Part shown: positions 24,882 through 37,450 of the stretch, one piece after another | Numbering within the stretch: position 1 is the first letter of the stretch | Layout: the number at the start of each line of letters is the position of its first letter | Notes under the pieces: generated by a model | Databases searched by the model: none | Told to the model about the DNA's origin: nothing | What the model saw: the letters and a program-made list of their open reading frames with translations, nothing else | Made by a program: the position numbers and the translations under genes | Source: Guadua angustifolia | Taxonomy: Eukaryota; Streptophyta; Magnoliopsida; Poales; Poaceae | Assembly: GCA_036346375.1 (NCBI GenBank) | Contig: CM070500.1 | Location: 84,424,437-84,488,436 of the forward strand | Direction: 5' to 3' | DNA length: 64,000 nt

Positions 24882-26373
24882 CACTACTACAAAACACCAA
24901 ATCATAGATGGTTCACAAAACCATATCACAGACGGTTTTGTGAACCGTCTGCACAGACGGTTTTTGAACCGTCAGTGAAAATTAACATCACAGATGGTTC
25001 TAGGCTAGAATCGTCTGTGATGCTCCTACATCACAGACTGTTCTAGTCTATCCTAGAACCGTCTGATAAGGATTAGCTGGTAATTTAAAAACACTAAATT
25101 AGGGGAGACTTCCCAGGATATCACCCATCCTAATACTACTCTCGCCTAAGAATGCTCAGCTTCATAATTCAGGAGGTCACCCATCCTATTACTACTCTCA
25201 TCCAAGCATTCTTAACTTCAAAGTTCTTATAAGATCCAGTATTTTAGTAGTGGTATGATAACATCTGACATATAATGCGTCCCTCCTCCTTTTAACCCCG
25301 TGAAGCACCTGAACACTGATTTCCAATTATTTCAAATTAGCAAACTATATAGAGGTAATTAGCAAAATTTAAAACTTTTAAATTTATTTTCCATACTTTT
25401 GACTATTAATGATGCTTGCAATATATGTGACATTACTATTCACGAAACTTGTAAAAACGTCATAACTTTTGACTCGTACTTCGATTTTGGTGTTCTTGAG
25501 CTTTCCGGAATCATCACACGATAAGCTCTCCAATTATATTCTTTTGGGTACCGATTCTAGTTTGCAAATAAGAAATCCGAGCACTTTTGTTAAAATGGCC
25601 ATAACTTTTGACTCGGAACTCCGATCGGGGCGTTCTTTGGCTCATTTGAAAGATAATGAAAAGTAGCACCCGAATTTCATAAGTGTACGCGGTGGCCAAA
25701 ATCAGATGGTCGGATCCTGATGGTTTGTACAAGTGCGTGTGCGGCGACGAAATTCCAAAAAAACGTCGTTTAGGGCCTCAAAATGGTCTTCAAACTTTTG
25801 AATCTGTTTCGGTCGTTCTTTTCAATTATTGCAAATAGAATATTAGTTCCAATTATTTCAAATGTAATATTATTTAATGTCAATTCTTTCAAATTAGAAG
25901 GTAGGTGAGGTAATTAGCAATATTTAAAAATTTTTATTTTTTATTATTTATAGCGGTTTCAAATTAAAACCGTCTGTGATGAGGTGAACATCACAGACGG
26001 TTTTTGGCTAGAACCGTCTGTGATGTTCACCTCATCACATACGGTTTTATTCACAACCGTCTGTGATAAAAGCGATAACTTCACAGACGATTTGTAGATA
26101 GAACCGTCTATGATGAGGTGAACATCACAGACAGTTTTATCCACAAATCGTTTGTGATGAAAGCGAGAACTTCACAGACGGTTTTTGGCTAGAACCGTCT
26201 GTTATGAGGTGAACAATACAGACGGTTCTAGCCAAAAACCGTCTATGATGATCTGATATCACTTATAGTTTCAATCACAAACCGTTTGCAATATGTCCGA
26301 AACACATCACAGACGGTTTTCATAAAAAACAGTCAGTGATGATGTGTCTAATATAACCCTTTTTGTAGTAGTG
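24882..26373. mobile_element. Non-autonomous CACTA (En/Spm-like) element
   Basis: The ends are CACTACTACAAAACACC on the left and, in complement, CACTACTACAAAAAGGG on the right, the classic CACTA terminus. The flanking trinucleotides are GTA and GCA, an imperfect 3-bp duplication. Subterminal copies of TCACAGACGGTT and its complement occur repeatedly at 24905-25070 and 25965-26340, as expected for transposase-binding arrays. The middle lacks transposase genes but holds a 5S rRNA-derived segment (25101-25267) and AT-rich sequence. Confidence 0.88.
25101..25267 (-). pseudogene. 5S rRNA-derived sequence, partial dimer
   Basis: On -, 25267 down to about 25171 follows the plant 5S rRNA from its 5' end. 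It covers the box A region (GAAGTTAAGAATGCTTGG), GAGAGTAGTA and box C (AGGATGGGTGACCTCCT). Then a second partial copy (about 25168-25101) repeats the central and 3' part (GCGAGAGTAGTATTAGGATG, GGGTGATATCCTGGGAAGTC). Identity is roughly 80% by eye against the 5S sequence as I remember it. It is too diverged and too short of flanking spacer to be a working 5S gene. Confidence 0.82.
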
Positions 26374-27660
26374 GCACCCACATGTCTAAGTGGGAAGTGG
26401 GCAGTGGCCACCTCAGTAGATTGGATTGGATCATCCCGTCACAGGAGATAAGGCGATTGCTCCTGGTGCTTTTCGAATTGGATGGATTGATTCCCTTCTG
26501 AAGGAAGTAGAGCTCCGATTCATGGAGTTGGGTCTCTTCTCACCTCTTTCTTTTTTGTTGCATTCCTTATTTGATGATTTCTTAATCTGGATTCCATAGA
26601 TATCTTCTCGGTTGCTGAATCTATATAACCTCACTGCTTTTTGCCTCTCCTACCAATGTGTTGAGCTTATCCGTTGAGCAGAGGTAATGGACGACCTTCC
26701 TGATCTCGTCGATGCGGCGCAGAGGCAGCTCACCGCTGGTGGGCGCTGAGATAGGTTGGTGGCATTGCTGGAGGTCGTGGTGGTGGATGATGTCAATAGG
26801 TTGAGAGAGGCGCTTGCGAAGGGAGGCAAGGAGGCAGTGGATCTGGTTGATGGGGTAGAGCTATGATATGGCCGGAGCAAGGCATACGAGCCATGCACGC
26901 CGCTGATGGTGGCAGCCACATACGGATGACGCTTACCTCTTCAATGCTTTTTTGCCCATAGGGCAACATGTGATGCCTCTTTCGGTCGATCGATCTCAAA
27001 TTATGGTGTTATAAATTTACAATCCCAAGTGTTGTGATGTTATTATTTAAGTTTATGAAATTAAAGATAATTTTAAACTCGAGTTTGTAAACAAGTGCTT
27101 GGAATTTGTATGCTTCGATGAATTGATTTAAACATTTAATAATTGCACATTCAGAGTGAATATTATTATTCAGATAAGGTTAGTGATCTTTCCAAATAAT
27201 TCTTTATCTCAAATTGAGTTTTTGTTACATCGCACGAACACATACCTAATATACATGATACACCACACCACATAGGCACAGCACTTCATTTTGTACAACA
27301 CTTAATTAGCTAGCCACCTATATGAAAAAGAAAAATTCAGTTTAAGTTTCACTGTTTACTACTATTTATCTTGCTGTTTGTCTTTTTCGTGTCTTTCAAA
27401 TGTGATTGAGTTTGATTTCAAATTTTGCAGGATTATAGAAACTTATCTCTCCTATGTATGGTAATTTTTTAAAGAATTTTTGAAAACTTGTAAAAGTAGG
27501 TTTTACGGAATTTTCACTGGATACATTGCATACACACACACATGCAATTCTACAGCTGTGCGTTGTTTACACGCTAGCTATAGACCGACCGAACCATGCA
27601 TGCAGTAATCAGCGTATCGGACTACTCAGTTGGACTGAGCCTTGCACTACTATCTTATTT
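26374..27660. other. Intergenic DNA, nothing firmly recognised
   Basis: Short open frames at 26430-27000 have low-complexity Ser/Thr content and no domain. The remainder is AT-rich without repeat termini that I could match. Confidence 0.45.
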
Positions 27661-27929
27661 ACTATATTTTACTATAGAACAACAAGCGAAGTAACTGCTG
27701 GAGAGTAACGTGGCCGAACCAACTAATAAATGTTTTTCTAAGTTTGTATATGAATTTGTTCTTTTTTATTTTAGACACAACTTTTTATTTGTAACTTCGA
27801 TTAACGATCGATTTTCACTAGTAGTTTATTGATAGCGAGATGAACAAAATGATATAAGTCTTATTAATAAACATTAATTTTCTTAGCTGGTAATAGATTT
27901 TTTACCATCCTTACATTTAGATTTTACTA

Positions 27930-27932
<3 letters not shown>

Positions 27933-28002
<70 letters not shown>
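27933..28002. repeat. (AT)35 microsatellite
   Basis: An uninterrupted AT dinucleotide run of about 70 bp. Confidence 0.97.
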
Positions 28003-28005
<3 letters not shown>

Positions 28006-28192
28006 TTACTATATATCGACAAAGAGTAAATTGATGTTCATTTTAGTAGTAAATAAATTGGATTCATGCAATGTTTATTAGCTTAAACTTATATTATGTT
28101 GTTCCTCTCGTCATCAATAATTTATTTTTTGATGAAATTCGACTTTGTGAATCGGACCATCGAATAAAAGTTATAGCTAAAAATAAAGACAT

Positions 28193-28195
<3 letters not shown>

Positions 28196-28249
<54 letters not shown>
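28196..28249. repeat. (AT)n(GT)n compound microsatellite
   Basis: About 40 bp of AT repeats pass into a GT run. It separates the two 190-bp direct repeats. Confidence 0.95.
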
Positions 28250-28513
28250 TTTACTATATGTTTTACTGCAGTAGTAAATTGATGTTCATTTTAGTAGTAA
28301 ATAAATTGGATTCATGCAATGTTTATTAGCGAAACTTATATTATGTTGTTCCTCTCGTCATCAATAATTTACTGATGAAATTCGTTTGTGAATCGGACCA
28401 TCGAATAAAAAGTTATAGCTAAAATAAAGACATAACAGATTCATGAAAAAAATAGAAAATGAAGTAACTAGTTAAGTAGTAATGTGGTCGAATCAACTAA
28501 TAAATGCGTTTTT

Positions 28514-28800
28514 ACAGGCCATTTTCAGGGCAAAATATTGGTTGAGGTTTTGGGTGCTTTTGCAGCGTGACGAGGCACGGGAGGATTTTCGTTCTGTGTG
28601 TTTACGCCTTGAAGTTGTTGCAATGAAGCTTCTTGCTAATAATGGCTGGCGGCATAATTATAGGCTTTGCTATTTTTAAGTTTTGATGCATTTATGTAAT
28701 GACTCTTTCGCAATTGTGCTGAAGAGCGACTGCAAATTTTGTAATAAAATCGGGCTGTGTGCTTTGGCAGAGGCCGGAGACAACTCCTTTTTCTAAAAAA
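28514..28800 (+). mobile_element. 5'-truncated L1-type LINE tail
   Basis: The insertion ends in CTAAAAAA and is flanked by a 15-bp duplication AATAAATGCGTTTTT / AATAAATGTGTTTTT (28499-28513 and 28801-28815, one mismatch). The 3' end GGCAGAGGCCGGAGACAACT resembles grass L1 3' untranslated ends. The related repeat unit at about 27720-27740 shows the uninterrupted target site. Confidence 0.85.
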
Positions 28801-29040
28801 AATAAATGTGTTTTTTGGTTTGTATATGATTTTGTTCTATTTTAGCCATAACTTGTTATTCGTAGCTCCGATTAACAAACGGTTTTCACCAGAAATTTAC
28901 TAACGACAAGAGGACAAGAGGAATAAAATGATACAAGTCTCGCTAATAACCGTTGCACGAATGAGTTGTTATTGCCAATTTACTGAATATATAGTAAGAT
29001 TTTACTACCACACAAGCTGCTGAACCTTTGATATATTAGT

Positions 29041-29398
29041 AAAATCTACGTATATCGATAGTAAAAATCTATATATACGGATAGTAAAATTTAATTTATG
29101 CGGCTAGACTTATATTAATATGTTGCTTTCATCGTCAGTAAGCCAATGATGAAAACTGTTTGCGAATCAAAGTTACCAATAAAAAGTTATAGCTAAAAAA
29201 AGATTTATGTTCATATAAGAATCTATGTATATCGATAGTAAAAATCTATATATACGGATGGTAAAATCTAATTTATGCGGCTAGACTTATATTAATATGT
29301 TGCTTTCATCGTCAGTAAGCCAATGATGAAAACTGTTTGTGAATCGAAGTTACCAATAAAAAGTCATGGCTAAAACAAAAAAAGATTCATGTTCATAT
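29041..29398 (+). repeat. Tandem repeat, two units of about 178 bp
   Basis: Unit starts are near 29041 and 29219. The units share GCGGCTAGACTTATATTAAT and CATCGTCAGTAAGCCAATGA with few differences. Confidence 0.9.
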
Positions 29399-29599
29399 AA
29401 GGGAACAATATATTTATTAGTTTGGTTGGCACGTTACAACGGAACCACACACGAAGCTAGTAGTTCTATAGTTTTGACTAGCGTGTGGAATAGCATAATA
29501 TGTGCATAGGCACAAATTAGCGCTTCGTGTGGAATAGCTTAATTTATTTAGATGATTCAGAAGTTGAAGTAACTACTCAAAAGTAAAAGATATAATATA

Positions 29600-31110
29600 T
29601 ATATACCTTTTCTAAACTTGGGAGAGTTCCCGGCCTCCGAGCGGTGCCACATCGCGTTTTCACAGAGGGTCGGCTCGATTGCCTCGCTGCTGGCGGCTCG
29701 GCATTCGCGTCATGCGACTCGACTTCGATGGCTCTTGATGTCATGCGGTGGAGACAAGGCTGGCGTCCACGTGGCCCTTCTCGAACCACCGGTCGCATTC
29801 CCACAGCGTTATCCGGCCAGCTCCCACTGATCCAGCGTTATTCTGCTTCCGCCTCCTCCATCCCTCCTCGCCAGCGAAAATTGCCGCCGTCGACTGCCCT
29901 CCTCCGCTCTTCCTCAGCCTACTCCCTTCGCATGCATCGGCCACTGCCTCCGTTCCAACCGGTGGCCTCGCTGCTTTCATCCGCCTCCATCCCCGCACCA
30001 GCGCTGCACCTCGCCTTCCCGATCCGGGCCAGTAAACGCGAAGAGCGGAAAAGACGGCACCGTTTTTCCTCCTACCTCGGGGCCAATGGAACCCGCCACC
30101 CATCGGCGCCGATTTCCCCAAAACTCTCTCTCCGGGAAGGCAAAGCGGCTAGAGCGAAAGCGAGCGGCGTGCGATGGCGATTCGTCGGTCTTGCCGCGGG
30201 TGATGATGGCGATGAACGAATCATCGCTCAAGGGTACCCGTGCCCTCCATCAACCGCCGCGTCGCATTCGATGGGACTCTCCAAGCTCGTCCGTTCCAAC
30301 ACCGGCGGCTTCCACCTCCTCTTCCTCGCGCCCGTGTCTCCGGACAAGGGCGATGCGACGTGCCCACGCTCCCCCACTTGTTTGTTGGCGGAATGCCCAA
30401 ATGTGTGGTGAGTGTGGACCGCTTGCTTCCCTCTCTGCGTGCATTTGAGGTGCTCGATGATTTGCGTCGGTTCTCGCTTTCGCCGCGTGGTGGCATAGGT
30501 ATCGCCTTAGTATGGCATGTCGCAATGTGGGTGGTAGATCTTCTTTGAGCATGACGTAGTTGTTGGTAGCACGCCCTAATGGTGTTCGATGAAATGCGTG
30601 GTAGTTTCCTTTTATTGATTGATCTTTGTCGTTTCGCAATCGTCTTTGTTTATGTACACGAATCATCAGCTATTGCGACACACTGTAATATTAGTATGAA
30701 TCGCGTCATTACATGCTTCGATGCATTCGCCATGGCTCGTTTACTGACATCCTATTTTGGTTTCATATATAGTATTCTTTGATAAGGTGCTTTGTGTGGA
30801 CCTTGTAATTCGTAAAGCCTATCTCCCTAGAGGCCGAGGCAGATGAGAGGTACCGCACCGCGCGACACGAGTGACCAAGCCGAGTTGACCGATTGTGCAA
30901 AGATCTGGTTGGTCGGCAGCGCGCGGCGTGAGGGCTGGAGCAACCGGAGCAGACATGCGAGAGGGTGGGCGACGCCGGTGGCATTGCCGTCCGATCGCCG
31001 GCGTGTCCTCCGTCAGCGCCTGGTATGCTTCAGATTTGGCTTGATTTCTATCCATTTTAATCGCTGTGCTCCGCACTTGATTTCCTGTTCCGTCCAGTAG
31101 TAACAGCCAA
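29600..31110 (+). other. GC-rich, exon-like region of unknown identity
   Basis: GC content rises sharply, with overlapping open frames on both strands, the longest 255 codons at 29644-30411 on +. The translation is Ser/Pro/Arg-rich with no recognised domain. Possible donor-like sites occur (for example CGCCTG|GTATGC near 31023). It could be the 5' part of a transcript, a pseudogene, or sequence captured by a Helitron whose possible 3' end lies at 34822. I assign no function. Confidence 0.3.
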
Positions 31111-33916
31111 TTGATTAATCCTTGCTGGCTTCTGGTCGAGGTGTCACATCAATGAACACATCACCAACCACAAGCATCTGCTCTTGCCAAACTCTTTCCG
31201 GAGAAGAAGAGGAGTACGTGCAACGTTTTTCTTGTGACGAATTAGAATGCTCCTCAATACCGCTATTTTTTTTGCATTTACAAAAACATACTGGGGATTT
31301 TATTCGCTCACATACGTTTTCTCTTTCAACCAAGACTATTGATTCATTTTGTGCAATTAAGCAGGTTGGTTCACATGTTTGGAACCGTTCTTCTCTAGGT
31401 GCTTCTAACTGGTCATAGCATTGGTTAGGCCATATTATTTATATTTTCAGCATAATGCTAGGCTTGATCAACCAATTACATTATCTTTGTTGCTCCATGA
31501 TTACCGTCGCTCGTGCCTCTGTTGTTTCGGGGAGCTGGGCACATCATCTCCACTCAGATAAGCCTCCTGGTTCCCTTTCCCTTTTATACACGTCTGAGCC
31601 GATTCTATGATTCTTAAATAGTACGTGCAATTCTAAGCTAGCAAAGGTATTACTTTATAATGTTTGGATAGCAAAAAATAGTTGCTTTATGAGCTGAGTG
31701 GTGCACACCCAATGCTGCCTTGCTGACTATTGCTGAGGTTCATTGTTAATTTGTAACTGAAGTGACATTTGAGTTAGCTTCCAGTGGTTTTTTGTTTAAC
31801 TAGGGTATGTCATTGGAGCTGACTTAACATTTTTCCTTGAGGATTGGATCTCTGATTAGTAAGAACTACATGACTTGCTATTTTTTAAAGATGCTAACGC
31901 CATGCTCAATGTGAGATTAAATTAATGAGCATAGTTCATCCCTGTGGTGGCCATTTTAGATGCTAATCTCTATATGAGATCTTCCTCTATCTTCCTTTAC
32001 TATAATAGATCAGTTCACATTATTGATTCTATGTCGGCTATTTTCAATGTGGACTGCCATTATATACCTTCTCATACCTCATTCGTGTTGTTGTTGATTA
32101 CAAATTTACGCTTTTGAGAATGCTTTTATGTATGTGCCTGCATTAGTGGCCCTCTTGTTTCATGCAGATTTTCACTGTTCTTCTGCAGGATATATTTCTA
32201 TAGGCTTCGAAGCATGAGATATGTTTCCTTTTCCTATGCATGACAAATTGGAATACTTATCAGGCTTAAGAATGCTTATGGTACACAGAGCAATTGAGCT
32301 AAAATCCTGCCTATTTGCTCCAAAAAGATAAATTATGCATGGAGTTGTTTGGTCCATTAGGCTATTTCCAGGTATGAGGTTCGTGTTTTATTTGGGTTTG
32401 TTTGCTACATGTATGACCATGGCCGCTGAAACAGGCTTTGGAGGCATCCTTGGGACAGTGGACCATCCAATCTTCAGTGATACAGGCTAATTGATTAGCC
32501 AGGTATGCTATACTTGATCTCTTTTTGTATGTCTACACAAAAGGCAGCTAAACATCTTATATATGTATGCCATTGGAAACCTATTTTTGAACTCCTTTTT
32601 TATTAGATTAACTGGTATCCTCACTTTGATGTGCTTCTTAGTTTTACATGTAGTCTTAGAAGAGTATCCACACTTTTCTCTTGGTTGGATTTCTATCCAC
32701 AGTTTGATGTCTGCTCAACATGTCTGGTTGTCATGCTCTTTAGTTATGATATATTTGCTTCTCATTCCCTTTAGTTATGATATTTGCTGATTACTGCTTG
32801 CTTTCCATGTTGCGTTCATGGTGTGCCCGCCGTGCCGTCTCCTTCAGGCCAACGCTAGCTGCTTCCGCAGAGACCCCGTCATGGTCTCATTTCTTTTTAG
32901 TTCCCTTTTCCTCTATTTTGTTCTCGGTTGTGCTGTTTTCCTTCGCTTCGCTTTATCTTGTTCCTTTTCCATTCAGGAGACAGCTTTTTCCCATCGCTTA
33001 CTTCTGCGAGGCAGCTGACAATAGGAAAAGGAGAAAATTATCTAACTTGCAATGTCTTTATGCTAGGACGGGTTTGTATTCCATACTTTCTCCTTGCTTA
33101 CAAATCCCTTACTGCTACCGCATTCTTGCCTTCTTTACTGCCTTTCTCGCTATTAGTTACTTGTCTGTCTTTCTCCTTTCTTGTTACAGTCGCTACTGCT
33201 ACCTCTGTTTCTGCTCCAATCGGCGCGAATCCTTTTCCTACTTTTAAAGAGTACATCCGTAATTTTAAAGGTTTCCTTCTGCAATTCCTTACCTGCTATT
33301 GTTTCTCCTCTAAAGCTCATCTACAATTTACGCCACGTGATGAGCTGGTGCTAAAATTGTGGCCAAATGATTCCAGGATTGGGGTATTCCTTGAACTAAA
33401 CAGCACTTTAGCTTCACTTGGTGAACTCGAAGGGGAAAATGCTGACTGTTGATGCCTCTGAAGCTCGAAACGAAAGAGTACTTTGGTATTGCAAATTAGA
33501 GTAGATACCGCTTTAGGCTGGTTGAGGCTCAATTGCAAGTTACTTCACTAGCTTAAAGTTAGTCAGAGTTTGAAACAGACCTTCTGGTCTTTTGTTTTGT
33601 TTACTGCATGTATCTTCTTGCCTTGTTTGATCTCTGACTGCCCCTGTTAACCCGCTCCACAAAAAATCCATTTTCTTTCCATCCTGCATTGTTTGAAACA
33701 AATTTTTTTATTTATTTATGCAAAACACTTCTAGCTTATGTTTTAGCAGTGTGACATAGTCAGTGTGCTATTGGCAATTTCAAACTCTGCCACATTATAT
33801 GCATGATCGATTATGTTGGTGCTTTAATATTTTGTTACATTCATTATTTCCATTATTTTTTCATGTCAAGTAGGCCCAAATTGCGTTTGTTAAAAATTAC
33901 AGGTTTAGACTTTAAG
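31111..33916. other. T-rich, intron-like sequence without recognised gene
   Basis: The base composition (T-rich on +) resembles plant introns or UTRs. Open frames at 32563-33452 are hydrophobic and low in complexity and show no family I know. No repeat ends were identified. Confidence 0.4.
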
Positions 33917-33930
33917 AAATAGTGGAACTT

Positions 33931-33999
33931 TTTTTTTTGACCAGAAAGATGACAGGGGAAACCCCTGCCAGGATTTTATTAAAGAAAACAGAAAGAACA
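33931..33999 (-). mobile_element. Very short L1 LINE tail
   Basis: A 69-bp insertion begins with a T run (poly-A tail on -) and contains GACAGGGGAAACCCCTGCCA, a grass L1 3' hallmark in antisense. A perfect 14-bp duplication AAATAGTGGAACTT flanks it (33917-33930 and 34000-34013). Confidence 0.8.
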
Positions 34000-34790
34000 A
34001 AATAGTGGAACTTGGTCCAGTAACACATTTAGTTACATTGGTTTGGGCTCCGCAGCTTTAATTTTGTCGATTTTCATTCTGTCACCCTTTTAGTTAGCTA
34101 ATTTCATAGCATCTCACGTGATGTGTACAACTTTGATGATATATGAAATTATAGTTGTACTCAGTTAATGTTTGAGTCTCCTCTGATCTATACTACAGAA
34201 TTTAGCTTATTATGTATTTGGTCTGATCTGGTAAAGAAAGCTAGAGAAGAATAGGGTCAGCAAAATTAGCAGGTTGAGGGACTAAAATCAACCAAAAACA
34301 AAAAGCAACAACAACAAACACACATGCACAAGCACATCTGTGATTTGATTTTTTGCCAAGTCGACGCCAGCTCATTTCATCTTGCCACATTTACACTATT
34401 CTGATAACAAAATTGTACATGCTCAAAGTGTCCCGACTCCTGACAAACTGGCTGGCAATATGCCGCACGTTTTCATGGACTGATGCAAGTTGTTCTTCAG
34501 GTGGCCTTCTTGCATTATTTTGTAGAAGGGAAAACAAGCTTCTTGCAGGTACCAGCGATCACTTCAGTTAACTTGCATTATTTTGTAGAAGATCGTCAAT
34601 CCAATCAATGGTGTAGAGAACAAGATCGTCATCTCTGCAGTAATGAAATCTGCCTATATACTACGCTGCCGATTCAGTGAAAGCTCAAACTAGCATTTTC
34701 TAAAGATGATTACACCACTAACAATATGATCATGCCGGTACCAACATTTTCAAACTAGCACTGTTTTTTCTTTGTTTAGGGTATTACGGG

Positions 34791-34822
34791 CGCGGCGTGG
34801 CACGCCGCGATCACATTCCTAG
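34791..34822 (+). mobile_element. Candidate Helitron 3' terminus
   Basis: CGCGGCGT GGC ACGCCGCG forms an 8-bp stem, followed 9 bp later by CTAG, with T as the next base. A hairpin about 10 nt before CTRR with insertion before T is the Helitron 3' signature. I could not find a matching 5' TC end; the element body would lie upstream. Confidence 0.55.
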
Positions 34823-36157
34823 TATATATACACATGCGTACAAATTGAGCTATAGGCAACGCACGCCCACGTTCTTGCATTGTTAGTTACTGTGTGTTAT
34901 TCTCTAGCTTGCTCGGTTGTCCTTGCAACCGAATATCTGGCTCACGTGAAGGTATTACAAAAACTGCTTTCATCTCATGTCCCCGACGGAGCACCAAGCC
35001 CAAAGGCGCCACTTGTCCTCTTCCACCAGGTTGAGTTGCGACCTGTCTTTCGATGTTGCTGCTGTTTAGCGAGTCGGTTCATCATCACTAACCATGCATG
35101 CTAGTATGCTACATCAGCATTGTGCGTGCGTCTGTGTGTTCTTCTCGAGGAATCTATTAACATTTGTTACCTGGTTCTCCGTGTGTGTCTATATATATAT
35201 ATAGGCAGAAACGATATTATGCTCCCGATGTAGGATATTTTATTCTGTGCATCGGCTAGACAAACGTGTCCATCCCACTCCATGTGCATCCGCTATGCTC
35301 AGAAATCATTTATCTTATTTACAATTGGTTTGATAATTAAAAGAGATCCATGATAGATATGTTTTAATGTTGTAAGATACAATTACTATATCAAAAGATT
35401 AAATTTACTATATCTAAGTTAAATAATTACTACGGCGACTGAGCACAGAAAAGATAGGTGTAGAGCGACGACATAGGAGTTAACAAACCTAGGAGGTGGT
35501 AGGTTTTCTTTGACCAAACCTTTTTGTCAAAGCATGATGTGGACTTTGACCTATGTAAGATGGTGGAGCGTAGAATAGGTGTAGAATAATGCATGTATGT
35601 ACATGAACCTTGATTACTTAATTTCATCGTCCCCAGATAGTATAAACAAGCGCATGCATTTCCTCTTCTAAAAAAAATAAAGTACATGCATGTCTTAGCA
35701 AGCCTTTTCACTATGTATAGCTAAGCTAGCTTGATGTCACGGATGCATGCATGATGCATGGGCTTAATTTGTTCTCCCTCGGTTGGGAAAAAAAGAACAC
35801 TGATGTGTACGCACTAGCTACGTCGTATTAGTAGCAATTAACGAAGAGAAGAGAACGAAGGGGTGCAAGCTGTGAGCCTGTGAGGCCAGTCCGGCAGTGG
35901 CGACGAAGGAAACGCAGAGGTTGACAAGAGCAAATGTTTAAATTCTTCCTGTACGCGCAGGGGGCGGGCAGCGGCCGTGGCTGCTTGTACGGCGTGCATC
36001 CAAGGCCGAACGATGGCACGCGTACACGTACAGCGACGTATGTGTAGCGCTAGGCTAGCTAGCTGCGTGCAGTGACGTACGTACGGAAACGCAGTGCAGT
36101 CTCTCTGTCGTGAACACATGAAAACATCGTAACAGTGAACGCTCTCTATATTTTTTT
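34823..36157. other. Intergenic DNA, nothing recognised
   Basis: No gene with support. Short open frames at 35430-36212 lack domains. Confidence 0.5.
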
Positions 36158-36384
36158 GGGTGTTTGATATAGCCTCGTGTCTACTAAAAAATTCGTAAAG
36201 TTGGTAAAGCAAAGTATTACCAGTTTTAGAAATTTATGGAGCTGACGTTGTGGAAATATTAAAAGTGTTTAGGTGAGCCATCTTGTTTACATTTTAAACT
36301 AAAAATATAAACTTAATTCACTTTATTTTATCCTACAAATTCTAAATTTGAAATAGAGTTGAGATCTGAAATTCAGACAAAGCC
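36158..36384. mobile_element. Degenerate Tourist-like MITE
   Basis: The interior (TTTAAACTAAAAATATAAAC and the following bases) is the inverse complement of the MITE at 44253-44482. The ends GGGTGTTTGAT and, in complement, GGCTTTGTCTGAA are weak TIRs. The target duplication is unclear. Confidence 0.5.
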
Positions 36385-37450
36385 TTTATTAAGCGTGCAC
36401 CGCTGGCCGCATGCACCTACCTCCGGGTCATTTTCGTTTGCACATGCATACCTACCGTAGTGACGCTGACACGATCGAAACAGGCCAAAAAAAAAAGGTT
36501 TTGTTACCAACTTGTATGTCACGTAGTTAATTTCTCGGTACGTAGTCCATGGCCCTCTTTGGACGAGCAGTGGTCGACCTAGGATGATTTTAATTTGGAT
36601 TGCCGGCATTTGCGTTACGTACGTGGAACTTTGATAATTGATCGTTTGATCGGACGGTCCAGCGGCTGCGGCGCTCTACTTGTGCTTTACAGCCTTTGCT
36701 TGAAACATGCTAAGAGCAAGACCATCGATCACACCCAGTCTTTAGCTAGGCCAACGAGAATGTATCCTGTTCTACCTGTCTTTACGGTGCTACGATATTA
36801 ATTAGTCTTATCAAAATATGGCACAAATAGTAATAAAACAGTCTCAAAAAATTTTGGTTGGACAAGACATGACACGAGGAAGTGTCGTAAAAAAAAAAAA
36901 ATCGACTGAAAACTTGACTTACAGCACACGGCAGGAGGAACACAGAAAGGCGAACCTTAGTGAACTGACTTTACCTTTTAAATTTTTTTATTTCCTTTTG
37001 AGTCGAATTTGACTTTTCTATTTCTCTACGGGTAGATAGAATTTCGATTTAAAATTTGGTGGTACGACCGTACGATAGATTGATTTTGTGTCAATGCAAC
37101 TAAATATTTTTTTTCAAGTTTTTCATATTCATTTACGCCGTGGTTGGTTGTCGGAGCACGGCGCGGCGCAGCCTGCCTGCGACCAATCCGCGCCCATCGG
37201 CCTCCTCCTGCTGCCCCACTGCGTCTGCGTGCTCGTGGTCCTCCCCTTCCCTTCGCTTCCCTCCACATCCCACGCTCTTCTCCTGGGCCCATCGCGCTTA
37301 CCTGCGCATGGCTGCTTGTTAGTTACCGGCTTACCGCTGTTACTCGCGGACCAGAACCAGACGCGCGCCACCGCCTGCATCGATCTCGCTCCCCAAGATT
37401 CGCTGCCGCGGTCACTGCCTGCGGCTAATGCAAGAAGGCCGCGGTGAGGA

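Larger units (their letters stand above)
27685..29400. repeat. AT-rich field of nested direct repeats
   Basis: A segment starting near 27685 (GAAGTAACTG...CAACTAATAAATG) recurs near 28461. Inside it, about 190 bp (28003-28195 and 28248-28437) are directly repeated across an AT microsatellite. A further about 178-bp unit (TATATCGATAGTAAAAATCT) is repeated at 29041 and 29219. The copies differ by few bases. I cannot name the parent element. Confidence 0.8.

Noticed and set aside
25101..25267. Functional 5S rRNA gene
   Set aside because: About 20% divergence, a partial dimer, and a position inside a transposon argue against it.
28071..28274. 67-codon frame with a long Ile-Tyr run
   Set aside because: It is the translation of the AT microsatellite.
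29644..30411. 255-codon gene
   Set aside because: Ser/Pro/Arg-rich translation without a domain, with competing frames on both strands; kept only as an unidentified region.
32563..33452. Hydrophobic frames suggesting membrane proteins
   Set aside because: T-rich sequence gives Phe/Leu/Ser-rich translations by composition; several frames overlap and none has a family signature.
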